A stretch of DNA of 10,338 nucleotides from JAIBAI01 sp044238875 (GCA_044238875.1 JBIICM010000084.1:1-10338); one strand, 5' to 3'. Shown: positions 1-7,981, counted from the stretch's first letter. Notes: a model not told the origin generated them from the sequence alone. Translations and numbers: made by a program.

Positions 1-814
1 CTTTTCCAATTAAAACATTGATGCGCTTGCGCTGATGAGGTTCAAGAATATTGTTAAAAGCGTAATCAACGCCCTGCACAGCCCCCAATGAAACCAGCAG
101 AAGCGCTGAAACAATGAGGATGTTACGAAGCCTGAAACGGATGAAAATAAATGACAGAAAAGCAATTACAAGCAGAATAATACTCAGGATCATTTTATCT
201 ACAAGCAGTGTGGTGATAAACAAAACGGCAGCTGCAGCACCAAGAATCAGAAAAACACCCGACAGACCTTCTCTGAACATTACAAGAATGAACCCTGCAT
301 AAACAAGAGCAGCTCCTGTCTCATTCTGCATAACTATAATTGCCGCCGGAACGAAGAAAATAGCGGCTGCCATTAGTTTGGTTCCATTCTTCTCAATCTT
401 AATGTTCACATTACTCAGGAACTTTGCCAGTGCGAGATTGGTTGCAAACTTAGCAAGTTCAGCAGGTTGTATTCTGAAAGATCCAACTTCTATCCACGAT
501 CGTGAACCTCTTACATCTACACCTGCAAACAATACCGCTATTAGCAGCAGCAGAAACAGCGCGTAAAGTATATAGGCAAATGTGGGAAAAAACTCCCCGT
601 CAATTACTAAGATTACAACCGCCAGAAACAGAGAACTGATGATCCAAATCAGCTGCATGCCATAACTTTGCGTGGTATCAATGATGCTTTTATGGTCATC
701 ATTGTAAACGGCTGCGTAAATATTAAGCCAACCCATGGTCACCAGCACCAGAAAAAGGGTAACCATTAACCAGTCAATATTTTGAAAAACAGCTTCTGAA
801 TTCCTGTTGGCCAT
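1..814 (-). CDS. rodA: RodA, SEDS-family peptidoglycan glycosyltransferase (partial, 3' end outside window)
   Basis: RodA is the polytopic membrane enzyme that polymerises lipid II into glycan strands for cell elongation, working as a pair with PBP2. The reading frame starts at an ATG (812-814), four bases after the mrdA stop, and stays open for 271 codons to the left edge. The protein begins MANRNSEAVFQNIDW and has a run of hydrophobic segments (about residues 15-35, 52-71, 76-99, 147-162, 166-181, 186-205, 208-226, 230-247). SEDS signatures are GSRSWIEVGSFRIQPAELAK at 103-122, QNETGAAL at 163-170 and EPHQRKRINVLIGK at 258-271. The last lies just before the large extracellular loop that carries the catalytic aspartate, so that residue is off the window. 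Proteobacterial RodA has QPDLGT where this one has QNETGA. FtsW is the main alternative, but the position after mreBCD-mrdA argues for RodA. Confidence 0.95.
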   Translation of the reverse strand, partial: MANRNSEAVFQNIDWLMVTLFLVLVTMGWLNIYAAVYNDDHKSIIDTTQSYGMQLIWIISSLFLAVVILVIDGEFFPTFAYILYALFLLLLIAVLFAGVDVRGSRSWIEVGSFRIQPAELAKFATNLALAKFLSNVNIKIEKNGTKLMAAAIFFVPAAIIVMQNETGAALVYAGFILVMFREGLSGVFLILGAAAAVLFITTLLVDKMILSIILLVIAFLSFIFIRFRLRNILIVSALLLVSLGAVQGVDYAFNNILEPHQRKRINVLIGK

Positions 815-818
815 ATTT

Positions 819-2651
819 TTATTTCTTTGCGACCCAGTCAGATTTTTTAGGGAGCAGATTAGCTTCAAAAATTCTCTTTTCCATTTCCGGGCGTTCAACC
901 GCCCTCCGCATATACTTCTCAATCATCAGACTTGCGATAGGTGCGGCCCATGTTGCACCAAATCCTGCATTCTCAACATAAACCGCGATGGCAATTTTGG
1001 GTTTGTGCATCGGGGCAAACGCAATAAAAATTGAGTGATCTTTCCCATGTGGATTTTGAGCGGTACCCGTTTTTCCGCAAATGCTCACTGAGTCGAGCTG
1101 CGCTATCCGGCCCGTACCGTTAAGTACCACATTACGCATTGACTCAACCACCACTTCAAAGTATTGACGGTCAACAGTTGTGAAGCGCCTTTTAAGATAA
1201 GTTGTATCAAGTCGGCCTCCGTCAATACGCTTTACGAGATGCGGCGGATAATACCAACCCCTGTTGGCGATAATACTGCAGAAATTAGCCATTTGCAGGG
1301 GCGTTACACCCATTTCACCCTGACCAATGGCGAGTGAAATAACTGTAATGGCATTCCATCGTCCGGCCCCGTGGTAACGGTCGTAATATTTAATGGTCGG
1401 AACATTACCACTCGATTCCTGCGGAAGGTCAATCGGAATTTTGTGCCCAAGCCCGAAACTTAATACATGATTGCGCCAAACTGCATAACCTTCCGCCGTT
1501 TTCTTGTATTTCTGTATGGTATTTTTAAATGTATTACAATAATAAGCGTTGCAGGAAGTGGTGATTGAAAATCTCAGGTTAACCGGAGATGCATGCGGAT
1601 GGCATCCAACGGTAAGTCCACCGAAATGAAAACCCCTGCCACAGCCAAAGAGCGTATTTTCATTGATCACACCCTCGTGCTGTCCAATCAGGGCATTCAC
1701 TAATTTAAATGTAGAACCCGGTGGATATTTTGCCATAGTGGCCCTGTTGTAAAGCGGCTTGAGTGTGTCAAGCAACATGCTCCTGTAATTTTTACTTTTT
1801 TGTCGGCCAACAAGTAAATTAGGGTCATAGGTTGGACTCGAAACCATACACAGCACTTCGCCACTGGCCGGCTCAATGGCAACGATGGCACCAACCTTAT
1901 TGGCCATCAATTTTTCGCCATAAGCCTGTAATTCAGCATCAATAGAGGAGATGAGGCTTTTACCCAGTACCGAGGCTGTATCATACCGGCCTTCTTCAAA
2001 GGAGCCTTTCTCGCGGTTGTAAACATCAACCATTACTATTTTAACACCGCGCTGCCCCCGGAGCGGAATTTCATAAGATTTTTCCAAACCACTCAGTCCC
2101 ATGTTATCGCCACTCCGGTAATAGGGATTCTCAGCAATCAGCTTATCATCAACTTCTCCAACGTAACCAAGTGCATGGGAGGCAATTTTCAGCGGATATT
2201 TTCTAAGCGTTCTCGATTGCAGAAAGAATCCGGGATATTTAATCAGTTTCTCCTGCAGGGGAAGGGATGTTTCAAGCGCAATATCACTGATGAAAATCTC
2301 CGGTTTAAACGAGCTGAATTTCTGCTTCTTTAGTTTATTCATTTTTAGGATAAACTCTTCTCGCGTTATTTCAAGCATTTGACACAAATCAGCAGTATCA
2401 ATATCTTTAACCTTTTTGGGAATTACCATCAGATCATAAGCCGGTTCATTGTAAACGAGAATCTTTCCGGCACGATCATAAATTATTCCTCTCTCAGGAT
2501 ATTCAATTTTATGGCGGAGGGCATTGTCATCAGCGGCCAGTTTGAACGTTTTATCAATGACCTGGATATAAAACAGCCGTACAATGTAAATGATGATCAG
2601 GGCAATGAAGATTGAACTGATTACATATTTCCGGTCTGAAAAAAGATTCAT
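819..2651 (-). CDS. mrdA: Penicillin-binding protein 2, elongation-specific transpeptidase
   Basis: PBP2 crosslinks new side-wall peptidoglycan and partners with RodA. The 610-residue protein is a normal length for the family. It has a short cytoplasmic tail, one membrane anchor (about 10-30), the dimerisation/pedestal domain starting with ERGIIYDR (53-60), and a transpeptidase domain from about 250. The catalytic triad of motifs is complete: S313-T-F-K316 (nucleophile Ser313), S366-C-N368, and K527-T-G-T530. Cys337, Cys350, His351/His353 and Cys367 cluster around the active site and could bind a metal (see findings). The start ATG overlaps the mreD stop as ATGA, which implies translational coupling; rodA follows after four bases. 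It acts at the outer face of the inner membrane. The order of motifs and the neighbours separate it from PBP3/FtsI, so the call is firm. Confidence 0.97.
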   Translation of the reverse strand: MNLFSDRKYVISSIFIALIIIYIVRLFYIQVIDKTFKLAADDNALRHKIEYPERGIIYDRAGKILVYNEPAYDLMVIPKKVKDIDTADLCQMLEITREEFILKMNKLKKQKFSSFKPEIFISDIALETSLPLQEKLIKYPGFFLQSRTLRKYPLKIASHALGYVGEVDDKLIAENPYYRSGDNMGLSGLEKSYEIPLRGQRGVKIVMVDVYNREKGSFEEGRYDTASVLGKSLISSIDAELQAYGEKLMANKVGAIVAIEPASGEVLCMVSSPTYDPNLLVGRQKSKNYRSMLLDTLKPLYNRATMAKYPPGSTFKLVNALIGQHEGVINENTLFGCGRGFHFGGLTVGCHPHASPVNLRFSITTSCNAYYCNTFKNTIQKYKKTAEGYAVWRNHVLSFGLGHKIPIDLPQESSGNVPTIKYYDRYHGAGRWNAITVISLAIGQGEMGVTPLQMANFCSIIANRGWYYPPHLVKRIDGGRLDTTYLKRRFTTVDRQYFEVVVESMRNVVLNGTGRIAQLDSVSICGKTGTAQNPHGKDHSIFIAFAPMHKPKIAIAVYVENAGFGATWAAPIASLMIEKYMRRAVERPEMEKRIFEANLLPKKSDWVAKK

Positions 2652-3181
2652 ACAGCTGATTCTTTGGTGCGCTGCGAGAGCAGTTGGCTCAACATTATCA
2701 GGGCAAAACTTGAAAGACTGTTGGTGAAAACCCTCAGTATAAGGTCAAAGAAATTTAGAAAATTAAAAGCCTCAATAAAAAACAATATGGCATGGTGCAC
2801 CAGCGTGCAAATGCCTGCATAAACAATAAATGTGCTCACACCCATACCCTGAATGGTAAGCTTGAGGGTGCTTTCATAACCTTCACGCGGGGCAATCAGG
2901 TTTAAAAAACCGGGACGAATAAAAGCAAGTACAAGACAAGCAGCTGCATGCATACCGGGTGTTCCGCTGAAAATATCAATGATTAGTCCCGTAAAAAATG
3001 CAAGAAACAGTAACAATACCTTATTGATATTAACCGGAAGCATCAGCAAAAAAAGGATATAGAGAAATGGATTAAAATAACCGTTCAATACGCCCCCGAT
3101 TTCAATTTTGTTCAGCACAAGAACCTGGATGAATACCAGTAAAAATAACCTTAAAAGATGCCGAAAAAATTCAATCAACAT
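2648..3181 (-). CDS. mreD: MreD, rod-shape-determining membrane protein
   Basis: MreD is a small integral membrane partner of MreC in the elongasome. The 177-residue protein is almost wholly hydrophobic, with five or six likely membrane segments (about 8-23, 36-48, 54-72, 76-96, 108-135, 150-168). The segment GLIIDIFSGTPGMHA (65-79) matches the MreD pattern of a membrane Asp followed by Gly-x-x-Gly-x-His. The length is usual for the family. The gene overlaps the end of mreC by 11 bases and its own stop overlaps the mrdA start by 4 bases, the tight packing expected for coordinately translated subunits. Sequence conservation in MreD is low, so the call rests on topology, the motif and position between mreC and mrdA. 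Confidence 0.92.
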   Translation of the reverse strand: MLIEFFRHLLRLFLLVFIQVLVLNKIEIGGVLNGYFNPFLYILFLLMLPVNINKVLLLFLAFFTGLIIDIFSGTPGMHAAACLVLAFIRPGFLNLIAPREGYESTLKLTIQGMGVSTFIVYAGICTLVHHAILFFIEAFNFLNFFDLILRVFTNSLSSFALIMLSQLLSQRTKESAV

Positions 3182-4004
3182 TGCTTGCTATTTTATTTTC
3201 AAGGCTATCCCGCTCTTCTTTGAGGATATTCCGGATTACATAAACGTAGGAAAGATTCTGAAAATCAGTTGAAAACCGAATCTTTATCTCTTTAAAGCTC
3301 TCTCCGCCTGCGCCTATTTCCTGCACTCTTCCGATAAAAATACCCCTCGGAAAAATACCTGAATAGGTACTTGTGATGATGGTATCACCGATCGCAACTT
3401 TCGCATGACTGGGTATATCGCGCAGCAAACCGGTGGAGGGAGAATTGCCCGACCAGACAGTTGTTCCGAAATATTCGTTGCGCTTTATCTTTGATGAAAT
3501 GCGTGTATCGCTGTGCAGCATTGATGTAACAGTTGAAAAATGCGGTGAAACATCCTTAACAATACCAACTACACCTGAGCCACAGGCGACCGCCATATAT
3601 GGCCTTATACCATGAATAAGCCCTTTGTCAAGCGTAAGGTAATTGTTTACCCGGTTTACGCTGTTATTGATAACCCGTGCGGTTATATATTCATACTGTT
3701 GAAAAAGCAGGCTGTCTTTAGTTTTAAGCCAGGTGAACCGTTTATCATAGAAATTGGCTGAATCCGCCTTGCGAAGTCTGGCATTTTCCTCTGCAAGCAA
3801 ACGGTTGGTAACCCCAAGTTTCAAATAATCAGTGAGCTGACTGTAAGCACTGTATATTTTACCAACCGTATTATTCGATGTGGTCACATAAACAGAGCGC
3901 TGATAGCTGTTGTTGGTAACAATCAGATAAAAACTCAGCCCTTGCAGCAATAAAAATATAATGAAGAAATGATACTTCCTGATCAGCAGGATGAAGTTCC
4001 GCAT
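3171..4004 (-). CDS. mreC: MreC, rod-shape-determining scaffold protein
   Basis: MreC is a bitopic protein that links cytoplasmic MreB to PBP2 in the periplasm and helps switch the RodA-PBP2 pair on. The 277-residue product has a positively charged N-terminus, one transmembrane helix (about 12-29), a probable coiled coil (about 55-80, containing NRLLAEENARLRKA) and the two-lobed beta-barrel domain from about 105. Family landmarks are NYLTLDKG (121-128), SGVVGIVKDVS (143-153), GLLRDIP (192-198) and TSTYSGIFPRGIFIGRV (211-227). A purine-rich AAAGGA lies nine bases before the ATG, one of the few Shine-Dalgarno-like sites here. The gene follows mreB after 24 bases and its end overlaps mreD. The visible length and motifs fit an intact gene. 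Confidence 0.96.
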   Translation of the reverse strand: MRNFILLIRKYHFFIIFLLLQGLSFYLIVTNNSYQRSVYVTTSNNTVGKIYSAYSQLTDYLKLGVTNRLLAEENARLRKADSANFYDKRFTWLKTKDSLLFQQYEYITARVINNSVNRVNNYLTLDKGLIHGIRPYMAVACGSGVVGIVKDVSPHFSTVTSMLHSDTRISSKIKRNEYFGTTVWSGNSPSTGLLRDIPSHAKVAIGDTIITSTYSGIFPRGIFIGRVQEIGAGGESFKEIKIRFSTDFQNLSYVYVIRNILKEERDSLENKIASNVD

Positions 4005-4028
4005 GGCGCTTTATCCTTTCCGTTAAGA

Positions 4029-5051
4029 TTAGCGGATGAGGAATTTAAACTTATCCCGGTTTTTAAGGGCAATACCGGTTCCCCGGGCAACTGCCCTCAG
4101 GGGATCATCGGCAATGTAAACGGGAAGTTTTGTACGGGCAGAAATTCTTTTATCCAGCCCCCTGAGCATTGAACCACCGCCTGCCAGATAAATTCCGGTT
4201 CGGTAAATATCAGCCGACAACTCGGGTGGGGTCATCTCAAGCGCATTCAGAATAGCAGTTTCAATCTTGGCAATTGATTTATCAAGGCAATGGGCAATTT
4301 CCTGATAGGAAACCATGATTTCTTTAGGTATTCCGGTCATCATATCCCGGCCATGTACCGCATAATCGGGCGGCGGATTGTCAATTTCAGTCAAAGCAGC
4401 ACCCACCTCAATTTTGATCTTTTCTGCTGTGCGCTCCCCGATATGAATGTTATGCTGGCGACGCATATAATCTTCAATGTCAGATGTAAAATCATCACCT
4501 GCCACACGGATACTTTTATCGCAAACAATACCACCAAGCGCAATTACTGCAATTTCCGAAGTACCACCGCCAATATCTATGATCATGTTACCCATGGGCT
4601 CCTCCACATCAATCCCGATACCGATGGCTGCCGCCATTGGTTCATGAATCAGGTAAACCTCCTTGGCTCCGGCATGCTCTGCTGAGTCACGAACAGCTCT
4701 TTTTTCAACCTCGGTAATACCTGATGGGATGCAAATTACCATAACAAGACTGGGAGAAAATATCTTCCTTCCGGGATTGATCATTTTGATCATGCCCCTT
4801 ATCATGTGCTCTGCAGCATTGAAATCAGCAATCACACCATCTTTAAGAGGTCGGATGGTTTTTATGTTTTCATGGGTTTTACCATGCATCTGCTGTGCCT
4901 GCTTACCAACGGCAAGTACCTTCCCTGTTGACCGCTCTATGGCAACAATCGATGGTTCATCAACCACCACCTTGTCGTTGTGTATGATGATCGTATTGGC
5001 GGTTCCAAGGTCGATCGCTATTTCCTGGGTAAAAAAGTTAAAAAGCCCCAT
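4029..5051 (-). CDS. mreB: MreB, actin-like cell-shape filament protein
   Basis: MreB polymerises under the inner membrane and guides the lateral wall-synthesis machinery. The 340-residue protein shows the full actin/Hsp70 nucleotide-binding fold: phosphate-1 loop IDLGTANT (13-20), HEPMAAAIG (136-144), phosphate-2 loop DIGGGTSE (159-166) and the adenosine motif GIYLAGGGSMLRGLD (286-300). The first residues, MGLFNFF, are short and hydrophobic and may act as the membrane-touching N-terminus known in Gram-negative MreB. The ATG lies 19 bases after the purH stop; no stronger start is visible upstream within the spacer. It heads the mreBCD-mrdA-rodA series. DnaK/FtsA homologues are ruled out by length and by the motif set. 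Nothing is missing or broken. Confidence 0.98.
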   Translation of the reverse strand: MGLFNFFTQEIAIDLGTANTIIIHNDKVVVDEPSIVAIERSTGKVLAVGKQAQQMHGKTHENIKTIRPLKDGVIADFNAAEHMIRGMIKMINPGRKIFSPSLVMVICIPSGITEVEKRAVRDSAEHAGAKEVYLIHEPMAAAIGIGIDVEEPMGNMIIDIGGGTSEIAVIALGGIVCDKSIRVAGDDFTSDIEDYMRRQHNIHIGERTAEKIKIEVGAALTEIDNPPPDYAVHGRDMMTGIPKEIMVSYQEIAHCLDKSIAKIETAILNALEMTPPELSADIYRTGIYLAGGGSMLRGLDKRISARTKLPVYIADDPLRAVARGTGIALKNRDKFKFLIR

Positions 5052-5070
5052 GCGTTTGTTTGACGGTTTA

Positions 5071-6564
5071 TTAATGTTTAAAATGTCTTGCTCCTGTGAT
5101 TACCATTGCAACATTCAGTTTGTTTGCGGCATCTGTTGAGTCCCGATCGCGAATCGAACCTCCCGGCTGAGCAATGGCAGTAATACCTGCCTTTGCTGCA
5201 ATTTCAACACAATCAGAAAAGGGAAAAAATGCATCTGATGCCATTACCGAACCCGTCGCGCCGAAACCCATTCTGGCGGCTTTTTCAATTGCCTGCTCCA
5301 ATGCGTCAACGCGCGAGGTTTGACCTGTACCTGATGCTATCAGCTGCCTGTTTTTAACCAGCACAATGGCGTTCGACCGGGTGTGTTTAACCAGCACAAG
5401 TGCAAATGTAAGATCTTCTGCCTCTTGTTTGCCGGGTTGCTTTTCTGTAGCAAAACTGAAATCGGCTGTACCCTCGGTTTTCAGGTCGGCATCCTGCCGC
5501 AGTAAGCCGTTGAGCACCGAACGGTATTGTTCGGCAGGCCAGCTGAAATTTTTGGTTTGAATGATTATTCTGTTTTTCTTCTTTCGGAGTATTTGTAAGG
5601 CTTCAGCCTGATAAGAAGGCGCCAGTATCACTTCAAAGAACAACTCATCAACGGCCGCTGCAGTTTCCGCCTCCAGGGGCGTATTGAAAACGATTATTCC
5701 GCCAAAGGCCGAAACAGGATCTCCGGCCAATGCTTTCTGCCATGCAACCGGCTGCTTATCATCAAGCGCAGCACCGCATGCATTGTTATGTTTGATCACC
5801 GCACAACCCGCAGAAGGGAAGTCAGATATAAGTCTCAATGCTGCATCAATATCGAGCAAGTTATTGTAAGAGAGCTCTTTACCATGCAACTGATCAAGCG
5901 CTTCGCCAAATTTTCCGATAAAGGCTCCCCGCTGGTGTGGATTTTCACCGTAACGCAATGGTGTTTCTTCGGCCCGGCTGAACCAGGCTGCTATTGCCCT
6001 ATCGTATCCGGCTGTAAGTGAAAATGCCCTGCCGGCGAGACGCTGCCGCTGCTCAAATGTGCTGCAACCCTGCTGATTATTAAGTATGTTAAGTATTTCA
6101 GGATATTCATTTCTGGAAGGAATAATCAGAACATCCCTGAAGTTTTTTGCAGCGGCCCTGATTAAACTCACTCCTCCAATATCAATTTTCTCTATGATCT
6201 CCTGCTCCGATGCTCCTGAACGGAGCGTTTCCTCAAACGGATAAAGATCAACAATCACCAGGTCTATTTCAGGAATTTCATAAGCCTCCAGCTGGGCAAT
6301 ATCTTCACTTTCATTGCGGCGGCCAAGAATACCGCCAAAAATCCTGGGGTGCAACGTTTTTACCCTGCCTCCCAATATTGACGGATAATCGGTAACATCT
6401 TCAACCGCAATTACCTCAATGCCAAGACTGTTTAAATGTGCTTGTGTACCTCCTGTTGAATATAGCCTAACACCCTGCAACGAGAGCGCAGCAGCCAGTT
6501 CATCAAGGCCATCTTTTTGATATACCGAGATCAGGGCACTCCTGACCTTTTTTTGCCCTTCCAT
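5071..6564 (-). CDS. purH: Bifunctional AICAR transformylase / IMP cyclohydrolase
   Basis: PurH carries out the last two steps of de novo IMP synthesis: it formylates AICAR with 10-formyl-THF and then closes the ring. The 497-residue cytosolic protein has an N-terminal MGS-like IMP cyclohydrolase domain (about 8-190) with STGGTQAHL (36-44), GGRVKTLHPRIFGGILGRR (65-83) and IGGVSLIRAAAKN (129-141). The transformylase domain follows (about 200-497), with RYGENPHQ (204-211), SYNNLLDIDAA (232-242), the catalytic Lys258-His259 in IKHNNACG (257-264), SDAFFPFSDCVEIAAKAGI (443-461) and AQPGGSIRD (465-473), ending RHFKH. The linker before RYGENPHQ is short, so the protein is slightly smaller than the ~505-530 residues I recall for relatives, but no motif is lost. 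It is the first gene of the minus-strand cluster and follows a likely promoter. Confidence 0.98.
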   Translation of the reverse strand: MEGQKKVRSALISVYQKDGLDELAAALSLQGVRLYSTGGTQAHLNSLGIEVIAVEDVTDYPSILGGRVKTLHPRIFGGILGRRNESEDIAQLEAYEIPEIDLVIVDLYPFEETLRSGASEQEIIEKIDIGGVSLIRAAAKNFRDVLIIPSRNEYPEILNILNNQQGCSTFEQRQRLAGRAFSLTAGYDRAIAAWFSRAEETPLRYGENPHQRGAFIGKFGEALDQLHGKELSYNNLLDIDAALRLISDFPSAGCAVIKHNNACGAALDDKQPVAWQKALAGDPVSAFGGIIVFNTPLEAETAAAVDELFFEVILAPSYQAEALQILRKKKNRIIIQTKNFSWPAEQYRSVLNGLLRQDADLKTEGTADFSFATEKQPGKQEAEDLTFALVLVKHTRSNAIVLVKNRQLIASGTGQTSRVDALEQAIEKAARMGFGATGSVMASDAFFPFSDCVEIAAKAGITAIAQPGGSIRDRDSTDAANKLNVAMVITGARHFKH

Positions 6565-6577
6565 TTATTTCGCTAAA

Positions 6578-6610
6578 ACAGCGCAAACTTAATAAAAGAA
6601 ATAGCGCTGT
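6578..6610 (-). promoter_or_regulatory. Probable purH promoter -7 box framed by an inverted repeat
   Basis: On the minus strand TAAGTTTG (6591 down to 6584) matches the Bacteroidota -7 consensus TAnnTTTG. It lies 19 bases before the purH ATG, giving a predicted leader of only about 14 bases. No clear TTG -33 box is seen at the usual spacing. Perfect 7-base arms, ACAGCGC (6578-6584) and GCGCTGT (6604-6610), flank the box with 19 bases between them, so a dimeric regulator bound there would cover the promoter. The -7 match is seen directly; its use as a promoter and the operator role are inference. Confidence 0.45.
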
Positions 6611-6650
6611 CTTTCTGATTTCTTCACAGAAATCAACCAAGTTAAAGAAA

Positions 6651-6678
6651 TTGTTAACAAGCAGCCATGTTAGCTGCT
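6651..6678. repeat. Adjacent small palindromes in the divergent spacer
   Basis: TTGTTAACAA (6651-6660) is a perfect 10-base palindrome. Next to it, AGCAGC (6660-6665) and GCTGCT (6673-6678) can pair as a 6-bp hairpin with a 7-base loop. They lie 35-62 bases before the permease start and about 60-90 bases behind the purH promoter box. They could be operator half-sites or part of a leader, but such short palindromes also arise by chance. The rest of the 148-base spacer holds no gene I can support. Confidence 0.25.
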
Positions 6679-6700
6679 ATGGTCACCCCTTTTCAATGCT

Positions 6701-6708
6701 TACCTTTA
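6701..6708 (+). promoter_or_regulatory. Weak candidate -7 box for the plus-strand cluster
   Basis: TACCTTTA matches the Bacteroidota TAnnTTTG box at all but the last base. If used, transcription would begin near 6713-6715. That is at the GTG that could open the permease gene, and it would favour the ATG at 6728 as the real start. No -33 TTG element is visible at proper spacing. This is a one-mismatch match to a short motif, so it is only a suggestion. Confidence 0.22.
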
Positions 6709-6712
6709 TACC

Positions 6713-7957
6713 GTGATTTGGTGGAGAATGCTCTATGAAAGTTTCCGCTTTGCCCTTCAGGCACTGCTCGAGCACAAGCTGCGTACATTTCTCTCGGTGC
6801 TCGGCATCACCATTGGAATTTTCTCGATCATCTCTGTTTTCACGCTTGTTGACTCGATACGCAACAATATTGACAAAAGCATCTCCTCTCTCGGTGATCA
6901 GGTAATTTATATTCAAAAATGGCCATGGGAATTTACCAGCGATTTTCCATGGTGGACTTACATGAACAGGCCCGTTACCCGCTATTCGGAACTTGCGGTT
7001 GTAAGAGATCGGTCGCAGCTCGCAGAGGCTTCTGCTTTTCTTATCCAGGCAAATGCCACGATGAAGTTCAGGTCAATCACGGCCGAGGATGTCAGAATAT
7101 CGGCTGTTAGTGATGGGTATGAGCGGATCAAGACATTTGAACTGGCTGAGGGCAGGTATTTTACAGAAGCGGAATTAAAAAGTGGTAAGAACCTGGTAGT
7201 TATAGGTTCGGAGGTTGCATCAATGCTTTTCGGGGATTTAAACCCTGTTGGTCGTACTTTGCTGATCAGAAATGCACAGGCTGAGGTAATCGGTGTATTC
7301 AAAAGGGAGGGGCAGAATATCATTGACCTCGGGCTCGATAATACCGCAATTGTACCGATTAATTATGCCCGCGGCCTTACTGAAATCAATACCGACAATG
7401 TTAACCCGCGCATAATGGTTAAAGCCAGGGCCGGAATAAGTAATCAGATGCTTAAGGATGAACTGACAGGAATTATGCGCAGTTTAAGGCGACTGCCGCC
7501 CCGTGAACGGGATAATTTCGCCCTTAACGAAACCAAACTTATTTCCAGGGGTTTTGATCAGTTAAAAGATATCCTTTATGTAACGGGCGGTATCATCGGA
7601 TTTTTCTCTGTGCTGGTCGGGGGATTCGGTATTGCAAACATTATGTTCGTTTCAGTTAAGGAACGAACAAATATCATAGGCATTCAAAAATCACTCGGTG
7701 CAAGGCGATCGTTTGTTCTGTTTGAATTTCTATACGAATCGGTATTGCTTTCAATCATTGGTGGCGCAATCGGTTTACTCCTGATATTTTTACTCAGCCT
7801 GTTGCTGAATGTACTGGTTGATTTTGAGGTTGTATTAAGTTTCCAGAACATTCTGCTTGGATTGTTAATTTCATCAGGGATTGGTCTCATATCGGGGCTG
7901 GCGCCTGCATTTACCGCATCCCGCCTTGATCCGGTGGAAGCCATCCGCTCAAAATAA
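6713..7957 (+). CDS. MacB/FtsX-type ABC transporter permease
   Basis: The product is an inner-membrane permease of the MacB/FtsX superfamily, whose members work with a cytoplasmic ATPase to move or release lipoproteins, peptides or drugs, often as mechanotransmitters. The 414 residues have the family layout: TM1 about 25-46 (in HKLRTFLSVLGITIGIFSII, 21-40), an extracytoplasmic MacB_PCD-like domain about 47-280, then three C-terminal membrane helices (about 285-315, 335-367, 376-398) forming the FtsX domain. KERTNIIGIQKSLGARR (316-332) and SRLDPVEAIRS (403-413) are typical permease signatures. The start is uncertain: a GTG at 6713 gives MIWWRMLYES, while an ATG at 6728 gives MLYES. No ABC ATPase lies in the window, so the substrate is unknown. 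lepB follows after 24 bases. Confidence 0.9.
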   Translation: MIWWRMLYESFRFALQALLEHKLRTFLSVLGITIGIFSIISVFTLVDSIRNNIDKSISSLGDQVIYIQKWPWEFTSDFPWWTYMNRPVTRYSELAVVRDRSQLAEASAFLIQANATMKFRSITAEDVRISAVSDGYERIKTFELAEGRYFTEAELKSGKNLVVIGSEVASMLFGDLNPVGRTLLIRNAQAEVIGVFKREGQNIIDLGLDNTAIVPINYARGLTEINTDNVNPRIMVKARAGISNQMLKDELTGIMRSLRRLPPRERDNFALNETKLISRGFDQLKDILYVTGGIIGFFSVLVGGFGIANIMFVSVKERTNIIGIQKSLGARRSFVLFEFLYESVLLSIIGGAIGLLLIFLLSLLLNVLVDFEVVLSFQNILLGLLISSGIGLISGLAPAFTASRLDPVEAIRSK

Positions 7958-7981
7958 TTTCCAGTGCTATAAACGATTTCA

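Noticed and set aside
3171..3181. Possible frameshift at the mreC/mreD overlap
   Set aside because: Both proteins are complete with normal lengths and ends; an 11-base overlap is ordinary in this operon.
4290..5139. Two overlapping plus-strand open frames of 131 and 158 codons opposite mreB
   Set aside because: They are antisense to a fully conserved mreB, resemble no family I know, and owe their length to the codon bias of the real gene.
6683..6916. A 77-codon minus-strand open frame reaching into the divergent spacer
   Set aside because: Most of it is antisense to the permease N-terminus, and its peptide is rich in charged residues without any motif.
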